Assembly: GCA_016793465.1 (NCBI GenBank)
Contig: JAEUJW010000076.1
Coordinates: forward strand, 1-60,392
DNA: 60,392 bases
From: Myxococcales bacterium
GTDB taxonomy: Bacteria > Myxococcota > Polyangia > Nannocystales > Nannocystaceae
Direction: 5' to 3'
Position numbers and translations under genes: made by a program. Positions 43,255 through 51,632 of this stretch are shown here, piece by piece. Within the stretch, counting starts at the first letter, position 1. Each line of letters starts with the position of its first letter. The notes under the pieces are model-generated. The model made no database searches. It was not told the origin of the DNA and was given only the letters and a program-made list of their open reading frames with translations.

Positions 43255-43358
43255 GGCATCACCTCCCGCGCGAGAGATCGCGGGACGAGGATGCAGCCGA
43301 AACACGGAGCGCTGGCGGCGTGGGGGCTCTGGTCGACGAACTGAATGATCGGGGTCAT
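43251..43358 (-). CDS. 35-aa small ORF coupled to the DarB-like gene
   Basis: ATG 43358 opens a 35-codon frame (MTPIIQFVDQSPHAASAP...) with a Cys-x2-Cys pair (PCFGCILVP) that ends in TGA overlapping the GTG start of the giant gene. The ribosome-binding site (GAGGC) is weak. It may be a leader peptide that couples or tunes translation of the large gene, or a small metal-binding protein. It fills an otherwise odd 142-bp gap in a tightly packed operon. Confidence 0.4.
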   Translation of the reverse strand: MTPIIQFVDQSPHAASAPCFGCILVPRSLAREVMP

Positions 43359-43396
43359 GGCTGCCTCGTTCGTGGGAAGGTCACTCGTCGCGGGCG

Positions 43397-43969
43397 TCAA
43401 CGCTTCGATGCGGGCGAACGGATCGGCCTCGTCGTCAAGTGGTGGACGGTCATCGTGTCGCCGTCCGCGGTCTTCTCGTGGGATGTCAGCATGACCGCCT
43501 CGAGTCCCCTGGCCCGCAGCTTCGCGTCCACCTGCTCATGGACGCTCGACACACTCACGGGCCCTCGGCCTCGTCGTTGTGTGACGTGCACCGGCGGGGT
43601 CACCACGCCGATCGCGATCCGCCGCATCATCGCGCGGGGCTCCTCGCAGCCCCGGACGTGGGCCAGCATCAGGTAGGCGAGGCAAGCATCCACCTGCGCC
43701 TCGCGGGTTGACCTGCGTGCCTGCAGGGCCGCGCGCTCCATGGCGTGGGCCATGTCGACCTTCTGCCGCGCATCCGCGCCATTCCAGGTCGGAACGAGCC
43801 CCTCGATTCGGACCCGATCGGCGGCCGACAGGGCCATGTCGGCCGGCAGATCGTCCAGCGAGATGGCCTGCGGCGAGAGGAGGTCGCTCGCCTTGATCCC
43901 GATCGACTCGTAGTAGAGGTCGTACTCGGCGGGGGTCAGGCTCCTGCTCTTTCTCTTCTTCGTGGTCAT
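43397..43969 (-). CDS. Helical hypothetical protein
   Basis: The product is 190 aa from ATG 43969, overlapping the upstream stop by four bases. A basic start (MTTKKRKSRSLTPAEYD) is followed by helical regions (AHAMERAALQARRSTREAQV, ACLAYLMLAHVRG) and a beta-like C-terminal part (VEAVMLTSHEK-type strands). No motif or membrane span is seen. It lies in the segment between the presumed structural block and the DNA-processing block. Confidence 0.55.
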   Translation of the reverse strand: MTTKKRKSRSLTPAEYDLYYESIGIKASDLLSPQAISLDDLPADMALSAADRVRIEGLVPTWNGADARQKVDMAHAMERAALQARRSTREAQVDACLAYLMLAHVRGCEEPRAMMRRIAIGVVTPPVHVTQRRGRGPVSVSSVHEQVDAKLRARGLEAVMLTSHEKTADGDTMTVHHLTTRPIRSPASKR

Positions 43970-44352
43970 GGCTTTCCCTCGTGTTTCTGGCGGCATGGCG
44001 CGCAGGCGCAGGCGTGATCACAGGCGCAGCTCGAGGCGGGCTCGCCTGGCCACGTCTCGAGGTCGGCGCGCGGCACGAGCAGGCGGTCGTCGAACCACGA
44101 CCGGGCCTGCTCGGGCGACTGGCCCTCCGCGCGGAGCTGGTAGAGGGCGCCGTGTTGGCCGGGCAGCGGCGCCCGGTCGACGCGGATGAACTCGAGGCTG
44201 CTCTGCGCGTCCAGCACACGCCAGCCGCCCGCGGTCGGCACGACCTCGCGCCGCGCGGTCAGGTTCTGCACCCCCTGGCTGTCGACGTAGAGGCGACCGC
44301 AGACCTTGTAGATGCTGCCTGGCCTTGGAGACACCTTGGGTTCGGGGCGCAT
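43966..44352 (-). CDS. Hypothetical protein with His/Cys-rich tail
   Basis: The product is 128 aa. The beta-rich body (GSIYKVCGRLYVDSQGVQNL, GGWRVLDAQSSLEFIRVD) ends in a metal-binding-like tail CACDHACACAPCRQKHEG, with six Cys and two His in 18 residues. It is unrecognised. Zinc binding is inferred from composition. Confidence 0.55.
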   Translation of the reverse strand: MRPEPKVSPRPGSIYKVCGRLYVDSQGVQNLTARREVVPTAGGWRVLDAQSSLEFIRVDRAPLPGQHGALYQLRAEGQSPEQARSWFDDRLLVPRADLETWPGEPASSCACDHACACAPCRQKHEGKP

Positions 44353-44353
44353 G

Positions 44354-45673
44354 TCAGTCGTCCTCCTCGAAGCTGCGGAGCGCGGCGGCGAACGAGTCGA
44401 TCAGCGCCTTGTCTGCCGGGCTGCTCGGCGCCGGCGCAGACTCGGACGACGGCGCCGGGGCGGTGATGGTCGGCGCCGGAGTTGGCTCGCCCGGCGGGGC
44501 CGACGTTGCTGCCGCGCTCGGCTCAGGCTGAGCCTCGCGGCGAGGCTCCTCGGAGCGAAGGTTCTCGAGCGCATAGACAGCGCCCTCGCCCCGCTCGCGG
44601 AGGAGCTCCAGGGCCTCCGGGACGGATAGGTCGCTGTGGGTCTGGAGGCCCCCCTGGTCGGCGCACAGCGACATGCCGTCGGCGACGGCGTCCTTGAACG
44701 CCTTCTCGTAGCGCGGCGTGAAGTACCGCGTGCGGAGATCCTCGGCGCTGTGGACCCGCGTCGTCCGCGGCGAGCGGCACGGGGCCTTCGTCGACTTCGC
44801 CCCGCAGGTCGCCTTCGCGAGCTGAGTGACGGACATGCCGGCCATGTGCTTCTCTGCGGCGGCCTTCGCCTCGTCGAGCTCGCCGCAGAGGATCGCGTCG
44901 TAGCCGCCCGCGTCTCGCTCGTAGAAGAGGCCGTAGGCGTCGCCGGCGACGTGCAGCAGCTTGTAGGCGCCGTCCTTCCACGGCGCGGCGAACCCATCCA
45001 AGCCGTTCTCCGAGATCGGGGACCACGTCAGCTCGCCGGGGCCCGCGGCGGGCGTCTCGCGCTTGCGACGCGAGCGCTTCGCGGGGGCCGCGGGCGGGGC
45101 CTCCGGCTCGGCTGCGACCGGCGGTGCGAGCGTCGGCGCCTCAGCGGCTGGTGCTGCGGTCGCGGGCCTCTCGCCCCGCCGACCCGCGCGACCAGCACTT
45201 CGACGCGCGGCGGTGTCGGCCGCCGTGCGGCCGGAGAAGAACATTTCGGTGTCCTGACAGTCGTCGGTGTCGATGGTGACGTCGGGGTGGGCCGCGCGCA
45301 GGTCGTCCAGCAACGTCGGCGTCTTCGCGAGCATGGTGAACGGGGCCCCGCGAGCGTCGAGCTGCCACGGCGCGCCAAGGAGGGTCCGGTGGTGAGCCGT
45401 CCACGCCTTGGCGCCCGACCCGCTCGCGCCGATGCGCACGCTGGTGTCCTCGCGGGTGCACGCGATTCGAAGGGTGATGGCCGCGTCCGGCGGCGGCGCG
45501 ACGGTCACCTGTGGACGCGGCCCCGCCTCACCGTCGATGTCGATGGCGGTGTCGGCGTCGAGGTCCCAGGGACCCTGGCCGACGAGGCGTAGGGTGCGGG
45601 TCTTGCCCGTCTGGGTGTCGCGCACGACCACCTTGAACCCCGTGGTCTGGAGCTGCTCGAGAACCGTGGACAT
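44354..45673 (-). CDS. Multidomain hypothetical protein sharing a module with its neighbour
   Basis: The product is 439 aa. An N-terminal beta domain (1-150) is followed by an Ala/Pro/Arg linker with a basic patch (AKRSRRKRE). The next module begins GPGELTWSPISENGLDGFAA (about residue 214) and includes KLLHVAGDAYGLFYERDAGG; it aligns with GPGELTWQRGCEGGLPALRA and FLILPVSSAMFALFFAMPER in the next gene down. A helical part and a Pro/Ser-rich tail ending SFAAALRSFEEDD follow. No catalytic motif is seen. The acidic C-terminal SFAAALRSFEEDD could be a docking peptide. Confidence 0.6.
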   Translation of the reverse strand: MSTVLEQLQTTGFKVVVRDTQTGKTRTLRLVGQGPWDLDADTAIDIDGEAGPRPQVTVAPPPDAAITLRIACTREDTSVRIGASGSGAKAWTAHHRTLLGAPWQLDARGAPFTMLAKTPTLLDDLRAAHPDVTIDTDDCQDTEMFFSGRTAADTAARRSAGRAGRRGERPATAAPAAEAPTLAPPVAAEPEAPPAAPAKRSRRKRETPAAGPGELTWSPISENGLDGFAAPWKDGAYKLLHVAGDAYGLFYERDAGGYDAILCGELDEAKAAAEKHMAGMSVTQLAKATCGAKSTKAPCRSPRTTRVHSAEDLRTRYFTPRYEKAFKDAVADGMSLCADQGGLQTHSDLSVPEALELLRERGEGAVYALENLRSEEPRREAQPEPSAAATSAPPGEPTPAPTITAPAPSSESAPAPSSPADKALIDSFAAALRSFEEDD

Positions 45674-45676
45674 GAA

Positions 45677-46174
45677 TCACCTCTTGATGAGACCTTTCAG
45701 GAAGACCGCCTTTGATTGCCCCGTGGGCGCTGGCCGGGAAGCGGGGGCCGGCGGTGCAGGCGGTGCGGCGAACGTCGGCTTCTGTGAGACGACCGCGGGC
45801 GACGATCGGGGAACGGGAGAGGGCGGCGGGGCGGCGAACATGGACCGCTGCGACGCGGCCGCGTGCTTGAGACCCTCGACGCTCCCGACCGCGAGCGGCT
45901 GGTCTCGCTCCGGCATCGCGAAGAACAGCGCGAACATCGCCGAGCTGACCGGCAAGATAAGGAAGTGCCCGGTCCCCCACGTCGCACGTAGCGCCGGCAA
46001 CCCGCCTTCGCAGCCGCGCTGCCAGGTGAGCTCGCCAGGGCCGGGGCCGGGCTGCAGCGCGTTCGCCGTCGCGGAGCCGAAGACGGCGCGGCGACCGTCG
46101 TCGCGGACGACGGCGCTCCACGAGTCGAGCTCGATCGACTCGACGATGTAGCGCGGACCGCTGGCGCCCGTCAT
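45677..46174 (-). CDS. Small protein with the GPGELTW module
   Basis: The product is 165 aa from ATG 46174 (ATGA overlap). Residues 1-45 are beta-rich, residues 45-110 are the GPGELTW module shared with the next gene, and the remainder is Pro/Ala-rich with two FAAPP repeats (SMFAAPPPSP, TFAAPPAPP), ending in a basic KGLIKR. Function is unknown. Duplication of the module in adjacent genes suggests paralogous subunits of one structure. Confidence 0.55.
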   Translation of the reverse strand: MTGASGPRYIVESIELDSWSAVVRDDGRRAVFGSATANALQPGPGPGELTWQRGCEGGLPALRATWGTGHFLILPVSSAMFALFFAMPERDQPLAVGSVEGLKHAAASQRSMFAAPPPSPVPRSSPAVVSQKPTFAAPPAPPAPASRPAPTGQSKAVFLKGLIKR

Positions 46175-48072
46175 GGCGTCGTCTCCTTCGCCCGCTGGTG
46201 GCGACGCCAGCGCTCCCACCCGAAGCCCGCCGCCACGGCCAGGCCCGCGGTGCCCGCGACGACGGCGATCTTGCGGTTTCGGCGCTGGTCCTGGCATTCG
46301 CGGCCGCACCGCGCCGGGGCAAGCTTGCCGAACGGCATCGGCGAGTTGTCCTCGGGGACCTTCGGCGCCGGATCCTTGCTCGGCTCGATGGCGCCGGGGC
46401 GCACTTTGAGCCCCTGGAGGCCGGGTGGCTTCGAGCCGACGCCGCTCTTTCGCAGCCGGTCCTTCCAGTCGTCGCCGTCGAAGCGCTCGCCCTCGGGCAC
46501 GTCGTCCAGGTCGACGAGCTTGCGGTCGGGGTGCTCGAGCAGCAGCGCCCGCATCTTGTTGAGGTGGTCCTTCATGTCGGCGTCGCGGAACGCGCCCCAC
46601 GACGCGCGCACGTAGGCGCAGAGCAGCGTGGTGCGCAGCACCTGCACCTGCCGCGCGCGGACCGCCTCGAGCGTGGCCTTGATGTGCGTGTCGTACAGGC
46701 TCGCCAGGCACGCCTGCCCGTTGGCGATGGCCCGTACCTGGTTCGGGTGTAGGACGCAGCGGTAGGTCGGCGAGAGGCCGTCGAAGTTGCCCATCTCGAA
46801 CCGCGGGTTGCCGGGGTTGAGCTGGCCGTACTCGGGGACGTAGGTCGTCCCACCCTTGATGTAGCAGCGCCAGGCCCCGACGGCGCAGGCGATCGACGCG
46901 CCGAACATGTAGCGGAGGTCGTCGAAGCGCTTGCTGTCGGCGTCGACCCACGCCTTGGCGTTGTCGAGCAGGAATCGGATGCCGCCCTCGCAGTACTTCT
47001 TCCAGCGCGCGTGCAGGTGGTTCACACCCGGCCCGCCCGGCTTGCCGACGTACAGCTTGTAGAGGTCGAGGCTCTGCTCCTGCTGCGTCGCCCACGCCCA
47101 CGCGACCGCCCCGAGGCGGGCGGTGTTGACGTAGAACTGGCCGACGTCGACGACGTGGTCCGCCTGTACCGGCCAGTGCAGGGTCTTGTTCGCCTGCCAC
47201 GCCTTGACCGCGCTGCTCGTCGGGTCGAGGCTGACCTGCACCACCGACGTGAGCTGGTCCATCCCGGGGATAATCCCGAGGCCCACGCCGGGGTCGAACA
47301 CGTCGGCGTCCTCGCCGACCTCGTCCTTGCCGTGGGTCTTCCTCCCCGGCGCGAACGCGTAGCCGTAGCGGCGTTTGATGCCTACCCACTCGCCGGTGTC
47401 CGACTCGAACCGCGGCGAGAAGATGTCCGTCCAGTCGCCGCCCTGCAGCCCCGGGAGCAGCTTGTCGCGGATGAGGAAGTCGTCGGTGAACGTCGAGGGC
47501 TGCTGCATCGGCGGCATCCGGGCGAACACCGCCCGCCGCATCGCCTCGAGCCCCTCCTTCTCGGCGGCCTTGCGCGCCTTCACGGTCTGCGCGATGGCGA
47601 CGGCGAACCCGATGACGGCAGCGATCACCTTGCCGATCGGCCCGATGGCGCCGAGCGCCTGCATGCCGCCGCCGAACGCCGCGTCCTTCAGCGCCTGCTC
47701 GACGGCCTCGTCGTCGCCGAGGCGAGCAGGGATGACGAAGTTCTTCATCACCAGCTCGACAGCGTCGCCGTAGCTGCTCAGGATCCCGTTCGTCTCCAGC
47801 TTCTCCGGCCCCTGGATCGACGCCGTGTACGTCAGAAGGCTGTGCAGCATGTACTGCGTCCCGAGCCGGAAGTCGCGGGCGCCGAGCGAGTGCTGCAGGC
47901 CGGCGTCGAGGAGCGTGCTCTCGTTCTGCTCGTCCTTCGCGCAGATGCTCGGGTCCGACAGGCACCCGACCATCGTCTCGTACGGCATCGCCGCGCTCTG
48001 GAAGAACTCGACGCCGAACGGGTAGTTCCCGAACAGCTTCTTGTACCCCTCCGAGGTGGCCTCTATCAGCAC
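46171..48072 (-). CDS. Large 633-aa hypothetical membrane protein
   Basis: The product is 633 aa from GTG 48072, chosen because GGAGG precedes it and the upstream frame belongs to another gene. A hydrophobic hairpin-like region at about 135-165 (GAIGPIGKVIAAVIGFAVAI) and a C-terminal helix at about 600-620 (KIAVVAGTAGLAVAAGFGWE) are predicted membrane segments. The middle is Trp/Tyr-rich (DWTDIFSPRFESDTGEWVGI). Several Cys are spread along it. It is unrecognised and is among the largest products of the putative structural block. Confidence 0.6.
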   Translation of the reverse strand: MLIEATSEGYKKLFGNYPFGVEFFQSAAMPYETMVGCLSDPSICAKDEQNESTLLDAGLQHSLGARDFRLGTQYMLHSLLTYTASIQGPEKLETNGILSSYGDAVELVMKNFVIPARLGDDEAVEQALKDAAFGGGMQALGAIGPIGKVIAAVIGFAVAIAQTVKARKAAEKEGLEAMRRAVFARMPPMQQPSTFTDDFLIRDKLLPGLQGGDWTDIFSPRFESDTGEWVGIKRRYGYAFAPGRKTHGKDEVGEDADVFDPGVGLGIIPGMDQLTSVVQVSLDPTSSAVKAWQANKTLHWPVQADHVVDVGQFYVNTARLGAVAWAWATQQEQSLDLYKLYVGKPGGPGVNHLHARWKKYCEGGIRFLLDNAKAWVDADSKRFDDLRYMFGASIACAVGAWRCYIKGGTTYVPEYGQLNPGNPRFEMGNFDGLSPTYRCVLHPNQVRAIANGQACLASLYDTHIKATLEAVRARQVQVLRTTLLCAYVRASWGAFRDADMKDHLNKMRALLLEHPDRKLVDLDDVPEGERFDGDDWKDRLRKSGVGSKPPGLQGLKVRPGAIEPSKDPAPKVPEDNSPMPFGKLAPARCGRECQDQRRNRKIAVVAGTAGLAVAAGFGWERWRRHQRAKETTP

Positions 48073-48088
48073 GTGTGCGCCTCCGGGT

Positions 48089-49111
48089 TCATGCGCGGGC
48101 CCCCGCGCCCTGGGCGAGCGGGCGCACGCAGGGGTCCGGGTTCCGGGCGAGGACCTGACGCAGGTCCGGGGTGAGCTGCGCCGCGGACGACAGCAGCGAC
48201 CGGCGCAGTGCGAAGAATGCGGCGTAGCGCCGCACGATGTAGTTGTGGACGCTGGCGGTGAGCGGGCCGCGAGGACCGGCGATGGTCTGGACCTCGAGGC
48301 TCGAGTGCGCCGCGTCGAGCCACAGACCCCGGCGGACGAGTTTTCCGGGAACCACGGCGCGCGCGTCGTGCTCGGGCACGGCCCGGAGCGCCTCGTCGAC
48401 GCTCTGGCGGTAGGCCCGGTAGGCGAGCACGACGACCCGCGCGTCCTGGGCGAGGTTGCCCTCGGGCTGCCAGAGGCTCGCGCAGAGTCGCATCGCCGTG
48501 ACGGCGGGCGACCACCGCCCGGCCTCTTCCCAGTCGAGGCCGGGCGGCGTGCGATGCAGCCGGCCGCCGTACACCCATGGGAAGGTTCCGATCGACAGGT
48601 ACACGGGGTCCGTGTCGCCGCACCCGCGCTGCGACGAGCCGCTCCGGACCCCGTGGAAGTAGTTGGGCCCCGGGTCGTCCAGGAAGACTCGGCTCTGGAC
48701 GCCCGGCGCCTGCTCGAAGCAGACGCCTCCGACCGTGGACGCCGGCTCGTCGAGCACCCAAAGGTTGTCGGGTCGCCGCGCCGCATACCGGAGGAGCACG
48801 TCCTCGCGGGTCCTGGCACGGGCGAGCCTCGCCGACACGGACAGCGGCGACGCCTCGCGGGGACGCGCGCGGTGCCACTGCTCGAACGCCGCCAACGCCG
48901 CGGAGTGCAGCCCCGTGAGGCCGGCGTGCGAGGACCGGAGCCCGCGCGCCAGGACGCGAAGCGGGTGGAGGAAGCCGAGCGTGGCGCCGACGTCGGTCCA
49001 CTGGCGCAGCACGAAGTTGGTGATCGTGCTCGACGTGACGGTCGCAAACCCGTCCCCCGCGTCGGCGAGGGCCTCGATGTCGGCGCCGTAGCAGGTGGAT
49101 AGGACGCTCAC
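48089..49111 (-). CDS. Hypothetical protein of the putative structural block
   Basis: The product is 340 aa from GTG 49111 (GTGA overlap). Mixed alpha/beta with no membrane span: helical start (STITNFVLRQWTDVGATLGF), central beta part (PVYLSIGTFPWVYGGRLHRT), Arg-rich helices near the end. No motif is recognised. It lies between the lytic-transglycosylase-like gene and the 633-aa membrane protein gene. Confidence 0.55.
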   Translation of the reverse strand: MSVLSTCYGADIEALADAGDGFATVTSSTITNFVLRQWTDVGATLGFLHPLRVLARGLRSSHAGLTGLHSAALAAFEQWHRARPREASPLSVSARLARARTREDVLLRYAARRPDNLWVLDEPASTVGGVCFEQAPGVQSRVFLDDPGPNYFHGVRSGSSQRGCGDTDPVYLSIGTFPWVYGGRLHRTPPGLDWEEAGRWSPAVTAMRLCASLWQPEGNLAQDARVVVLAYRAYRQSVDEALRAVPEHDARAVVPGKLVRRGLWLDAAHSSLEVQTIAGPRGPLTASVHNYIVRRYAAFFALRRSLLSSAAQLTPDLRQVLARNPDPCVRPLAQGAGARA

Positions 49112-50034
49112 GAGATCGCCACCTTCCCCGGCGTCGGCAGGGTGACGACGATCTTGTCGAACACCGCCGCCACGCCCGGCCAGTTGTTCGCGCTCAGCTT
49201 CGCCGGGATCGTCGCCTCGTCGGCGAGGTCGACGCCGAGCTTCTTCGCCTTCTCGAGGAACTTCTCGTGGATCCTCGCGTAGTCCGGATCCTTGCGCCCG
49301 GCCTCGGAGAGCAGGCTGACGCTGCCCCAGCCGACCTTGATGTCCGCGTGGTCGCGGATGTCGTAGTTGCGCAGCAGCCGCTGCAGATACACGGCGGCGA
49401 CGAACCCGGCGACGCGCGGCAGAAACAGGATCCGCGGGTCCGAGCCGAGGAGCGGCGCCTTGTCCTTCATCTCCTGCATCCCGGTCCACAGGGCGTAGGG
49501 CGCGAGCCCGCCGAACAGACCGCCGGAGCCGAAGTTCGCCGCCGCCTCACCGAACGCCAGCGGAGGGTTGCGGTCCTTGTTTCGCCAGTACGCGCGCCAC
49601 GATGCGGTCCGCTCCCCGCTCTCTCCCTGCTCGTCGCCATTGTGGGCGGTCGCCTTGAACTCCGACTCGCCAGCGGCGACGACCGCCAGGATTCGCGCGG
49701 CGCCAGCGATGCCGCTCACCTGCTCGACGAGCAGGAGGAGCGGACGGAGGTCGACCGGCGTCGTGCCCCAGTTCCGCGTCATGTCGCCGGCGACATCGGC
49801 GGCGACCGGGAGCGGCGCCACGTTCTGCCACGTCATCGGCGCGGGCTTGCTCGGGCCCTCCGGTTGCGGCGGGAGGACCGGCTCATCGGTCGCGGGGCCC
49901 GGCGTGGGCGCTGGCGTCGGCGTCGCGCTGCCCTGGCCGCTGGCCTGTAGGCGTTGCTGGTAGTACCGGAGCGCCGCGGCGCTGATCCCGGTAATCACCG
50001 CGCTGCCGACCACGAAGCGGAGAACCTTGCTCAT
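49108..50034 (-). CDS. Membrane-anchored lytic-transglycosylase-like protein
   Basis: The product is 308 aa from ATG 50034 (ATGA overlap). An N-terminal helix (VLRFVVGSAVITGISAAALR, residues 4-23) is followed by a Pro/Thr/Gly linker. At about 114-130, ILAVVAAGESEFKATAHNGD matches the start of the SLT/goose-lysozyme fold, where the Glu in ESxF is catalytic and Ala-x-Asn follows. WRAYWRNKDRNPPLAFGEAA and FGSGGLFGGLAPYALW lie downstream. It would open peptidoglycan locally, as do virion-associated muralytic enzymes and conjugation transglycosylases. The family match is by motif only. Confidence 0.65.
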   Translation of the reverse strand: MSKVLRFVVGSAVITGISAAALRYYQQRLQASGQGSATPTPAPTPGPATDEPVLPPQPEGPSKPAPMTWQNVAPLPVAADVAGDMTRNWGTTPVDLRPLLLLVEQVSGIAGAARILAVVAAGESEFKATAHNGDEQGESGERTASWRAYWRNKDRNPPLAFGEAAANFGSGGLFGGLAPYALWTGMQEMKDKAPLLGSDPRILFLPRVAGFVAAVYLQRLLRNYDIRDHADIKVGWGSVSLLSEAGRKDPDYARIHEKFLEKAKKLGVDLADEATIPAKLSANNWPGVAAVFDKIVVTLPTPGKVAIS

Positions 50035-50696
50035 GCTCTCACCTCCAGCGCTGACGGGCGCCTGAGACTCTGGAAAAGGACGGCGATGAGCAGGCCGGCG
50101 CCGACGCCACCGGCCACGAGCACCTCCGGTCGCCGCCAGAAGTTCGCCGGGATAGGCGCCGGTGGATCCGGCGGCCTCGGCACCGGCGGGAGCGGAGGCG
50201 CAGGCCCCGGGTTCGGCACCGGCCCCGGTGGCGGGACCGGCTCGCCCTGGTCGGCCTCGGCGCCTTTCAGCACGGCCTCTGCGAGCGGCACGCGCCAGCC
50301 GAGCGGCCCGATGAACCTGGCGATGGCATCCAAGTCCCAGCGGTCGATCGCCGCGTAGAGGGGCTCCCACGGAACCGCCGCCGCCGACCCCCGCACCGGA
50401 AGCCGGTTGCCGTCCTCGGCGGCATCGGGGTCGTCGTCACGCTGCCCGAGGAGAAGGATGACGACCGCCGGCGTCGGGTTGCTCGGCGTCGGCACCACCG
50501 CCCCCCACGGCTTCTGCGGGACCGGGTTCATTCGATCCATGAACGCCTTGCGCGCGCTGGTGGTCGCGCCGTTGTAGAAGCCGAGCAGGACCATCCCGAG
50601 CGCGTCGCCGTTCGCGACCCGGGCAGCCTCGGAGGCCGCGCCGAGGCGACATAGCTCGAGGAGGATGGCGACGCGGTGGCGGTCGAGCAGCAGCAT
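50031..50696 (-). CDS. Hypothetical protein with Pro-rich linker and C-terminal membrane helix
   Basis: The product is 221 aa. Helical N-terminus (HRVAILLELCRLGAASEAAR), mixed middle, a Pro-rich spacer at about 150-185 (PPPGPVPNPGPAPPLPPVPR), then one membrane helix at about 192-212 (VLVAGGVGAGLLIAVLFQSL) and a short tail. The layout is the same as in the product of the gene at 29521, but sequence similarity is not obvious. Confidence 0.6.
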   Translation of the reverse strand: MLLLDRHRVAILLELCRLGAASEAARVANGDALGMVLLGFYNGATTSARKAFMDRMNPVPQKPWGAVVPTPSNPTPAVVILLLGQRDDDPDAAEDGNRLPVRGSAAAVPWEPLYAAIDRWDLDAIARFIGPLGWRVPLAEAVLKGAEADQGEPVPPPGPVPNPGPAPPLPPVPRPPDPPAPIPANFWRRPEVLVAGGVGAGLLIAVLFQSLRRPSALEVRA

Positions 50697-50708
50697 GCGG
50701 ATCCCGGA

Positions 50709-51611
50709 TCAGAGGTTGTGGCCGAGGGGGTCGGGCAGCACCTCGGGGTGCTCGTACCGCCCGCGCAGGCGATCGGCCGGTTCGACCGCGACGGTCTCGA
50801 TGTCGCAGACGATGTTCGGGTTGCCCGCGAAGGGGGTGGCCGCGAGGCAGATCATGTCGTCGTGCGACGCGTAGAACACCCGCGACCAGCGTCCGCTGGG
50901 GAGCGCGGCCTGAAGCTCATACACGGCGCGGGTCGTGGACTCCACGGTGACGACCCGTCCGTCGTTGTTGGAGTTCGAGTAACGGAGGCTCACCAGCGTG
51001 CCGTACCCGCGGGAGAACGGACTCAGCGCGGAGATCGGGATCGGCCCATCCGCCGTGTCCGAGGACACAAACATGTGCGCGCTCGGATCCCAGACGAAGG
51101 CGGGAACGAAGGGGACAGCGATCGCGCTCTCCACGAACGGCGTCCGGCGCACGAACTTGTACCGCGTGTGGACGCGCCGCGGCGGGTGGGCCATCGCCCA
51201 CGCCGTGTGTTCGGCCTCGGAGACCTCGTTGACCTCGAGGTGGAGCTCGGTCGAGGCCACCTGAGCCGCCGAGCTCTCGTTCGTGGCGACGGTGAGCTGG
51301 TCCTGGCCGTGCATCGTCACGTACTGGAAGTCGGGCCGCAGGTTGATCTCCTCGCGCACCCTGCCCGACACGCTCACCACACGGGCGACCGACCGAGGGT
51401 TCGACGACGAGAACGCGACGCCGACGAGCTTGGGCCGTTCGGCGCTGAAGATGCCCCAGAAGTCGGCGGGGATGACCCCGGCCGGGCCCGACACGTTGGC
51501 GACGTAGACGAGCCCGGCCGCGACGAGATCGCGGTCCCGCACGAGCGCGATCGACGAGGTCCCGTCGAAGTCGCCGCTCTTGCGCAGCAGGATTTGGCGT
51601 GGTTCGAACAT
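50709..51611 (-). CDS. Beta-rich hypothetical protein, structural candidate 1
   Basis: The product is 300 aa with no membrane span, rich in alternating beta-type stretches: VYVANVSGPAGVIPADFWGI, RVVSVSGRVREEINLRPDFQ, ASTELHLEVNEVSEAEHTAW, GTLVSLRYSNSNNDGRVVTV and RAVYELQAALPSGRWSRVFY. No catalytic motif is seen. It is next to another beta-rich gene, early in the operon where virion genes often sit. A coat or vertex protein is one hypothesis; it rests on composition and position only. Confidence 0.55.
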   Translation of the reverse strand: MFEPRQILLRKSGDFDGTSSIALVRDRDLVAAGLVYVANVSGPAGVIPADFWGIFSAERPKLVGVAFSSSNPRSVARVVSVSGRVREEINLRPDFQYVTMHGQDQLTVATNESSAAQVASTELHLEVNEVSEAEHTAWAMAHPPRRVHTRYKFVRRTPFVESAIAVPFVPAFVWDPSAHMFVSSDTADGPIPISALSPFSRGYGTLVSLRYSNSNNDGRVVTVESTTRAVYELQAALPSGRWSRVFYASHDDMICLAATPFAGNPNIVCDIETVAVEPADRLRGRYEHPEVLPDPLGHNL

Positions 51612-51632
51612 GATGGTCTCCGTGGTGGTGGG

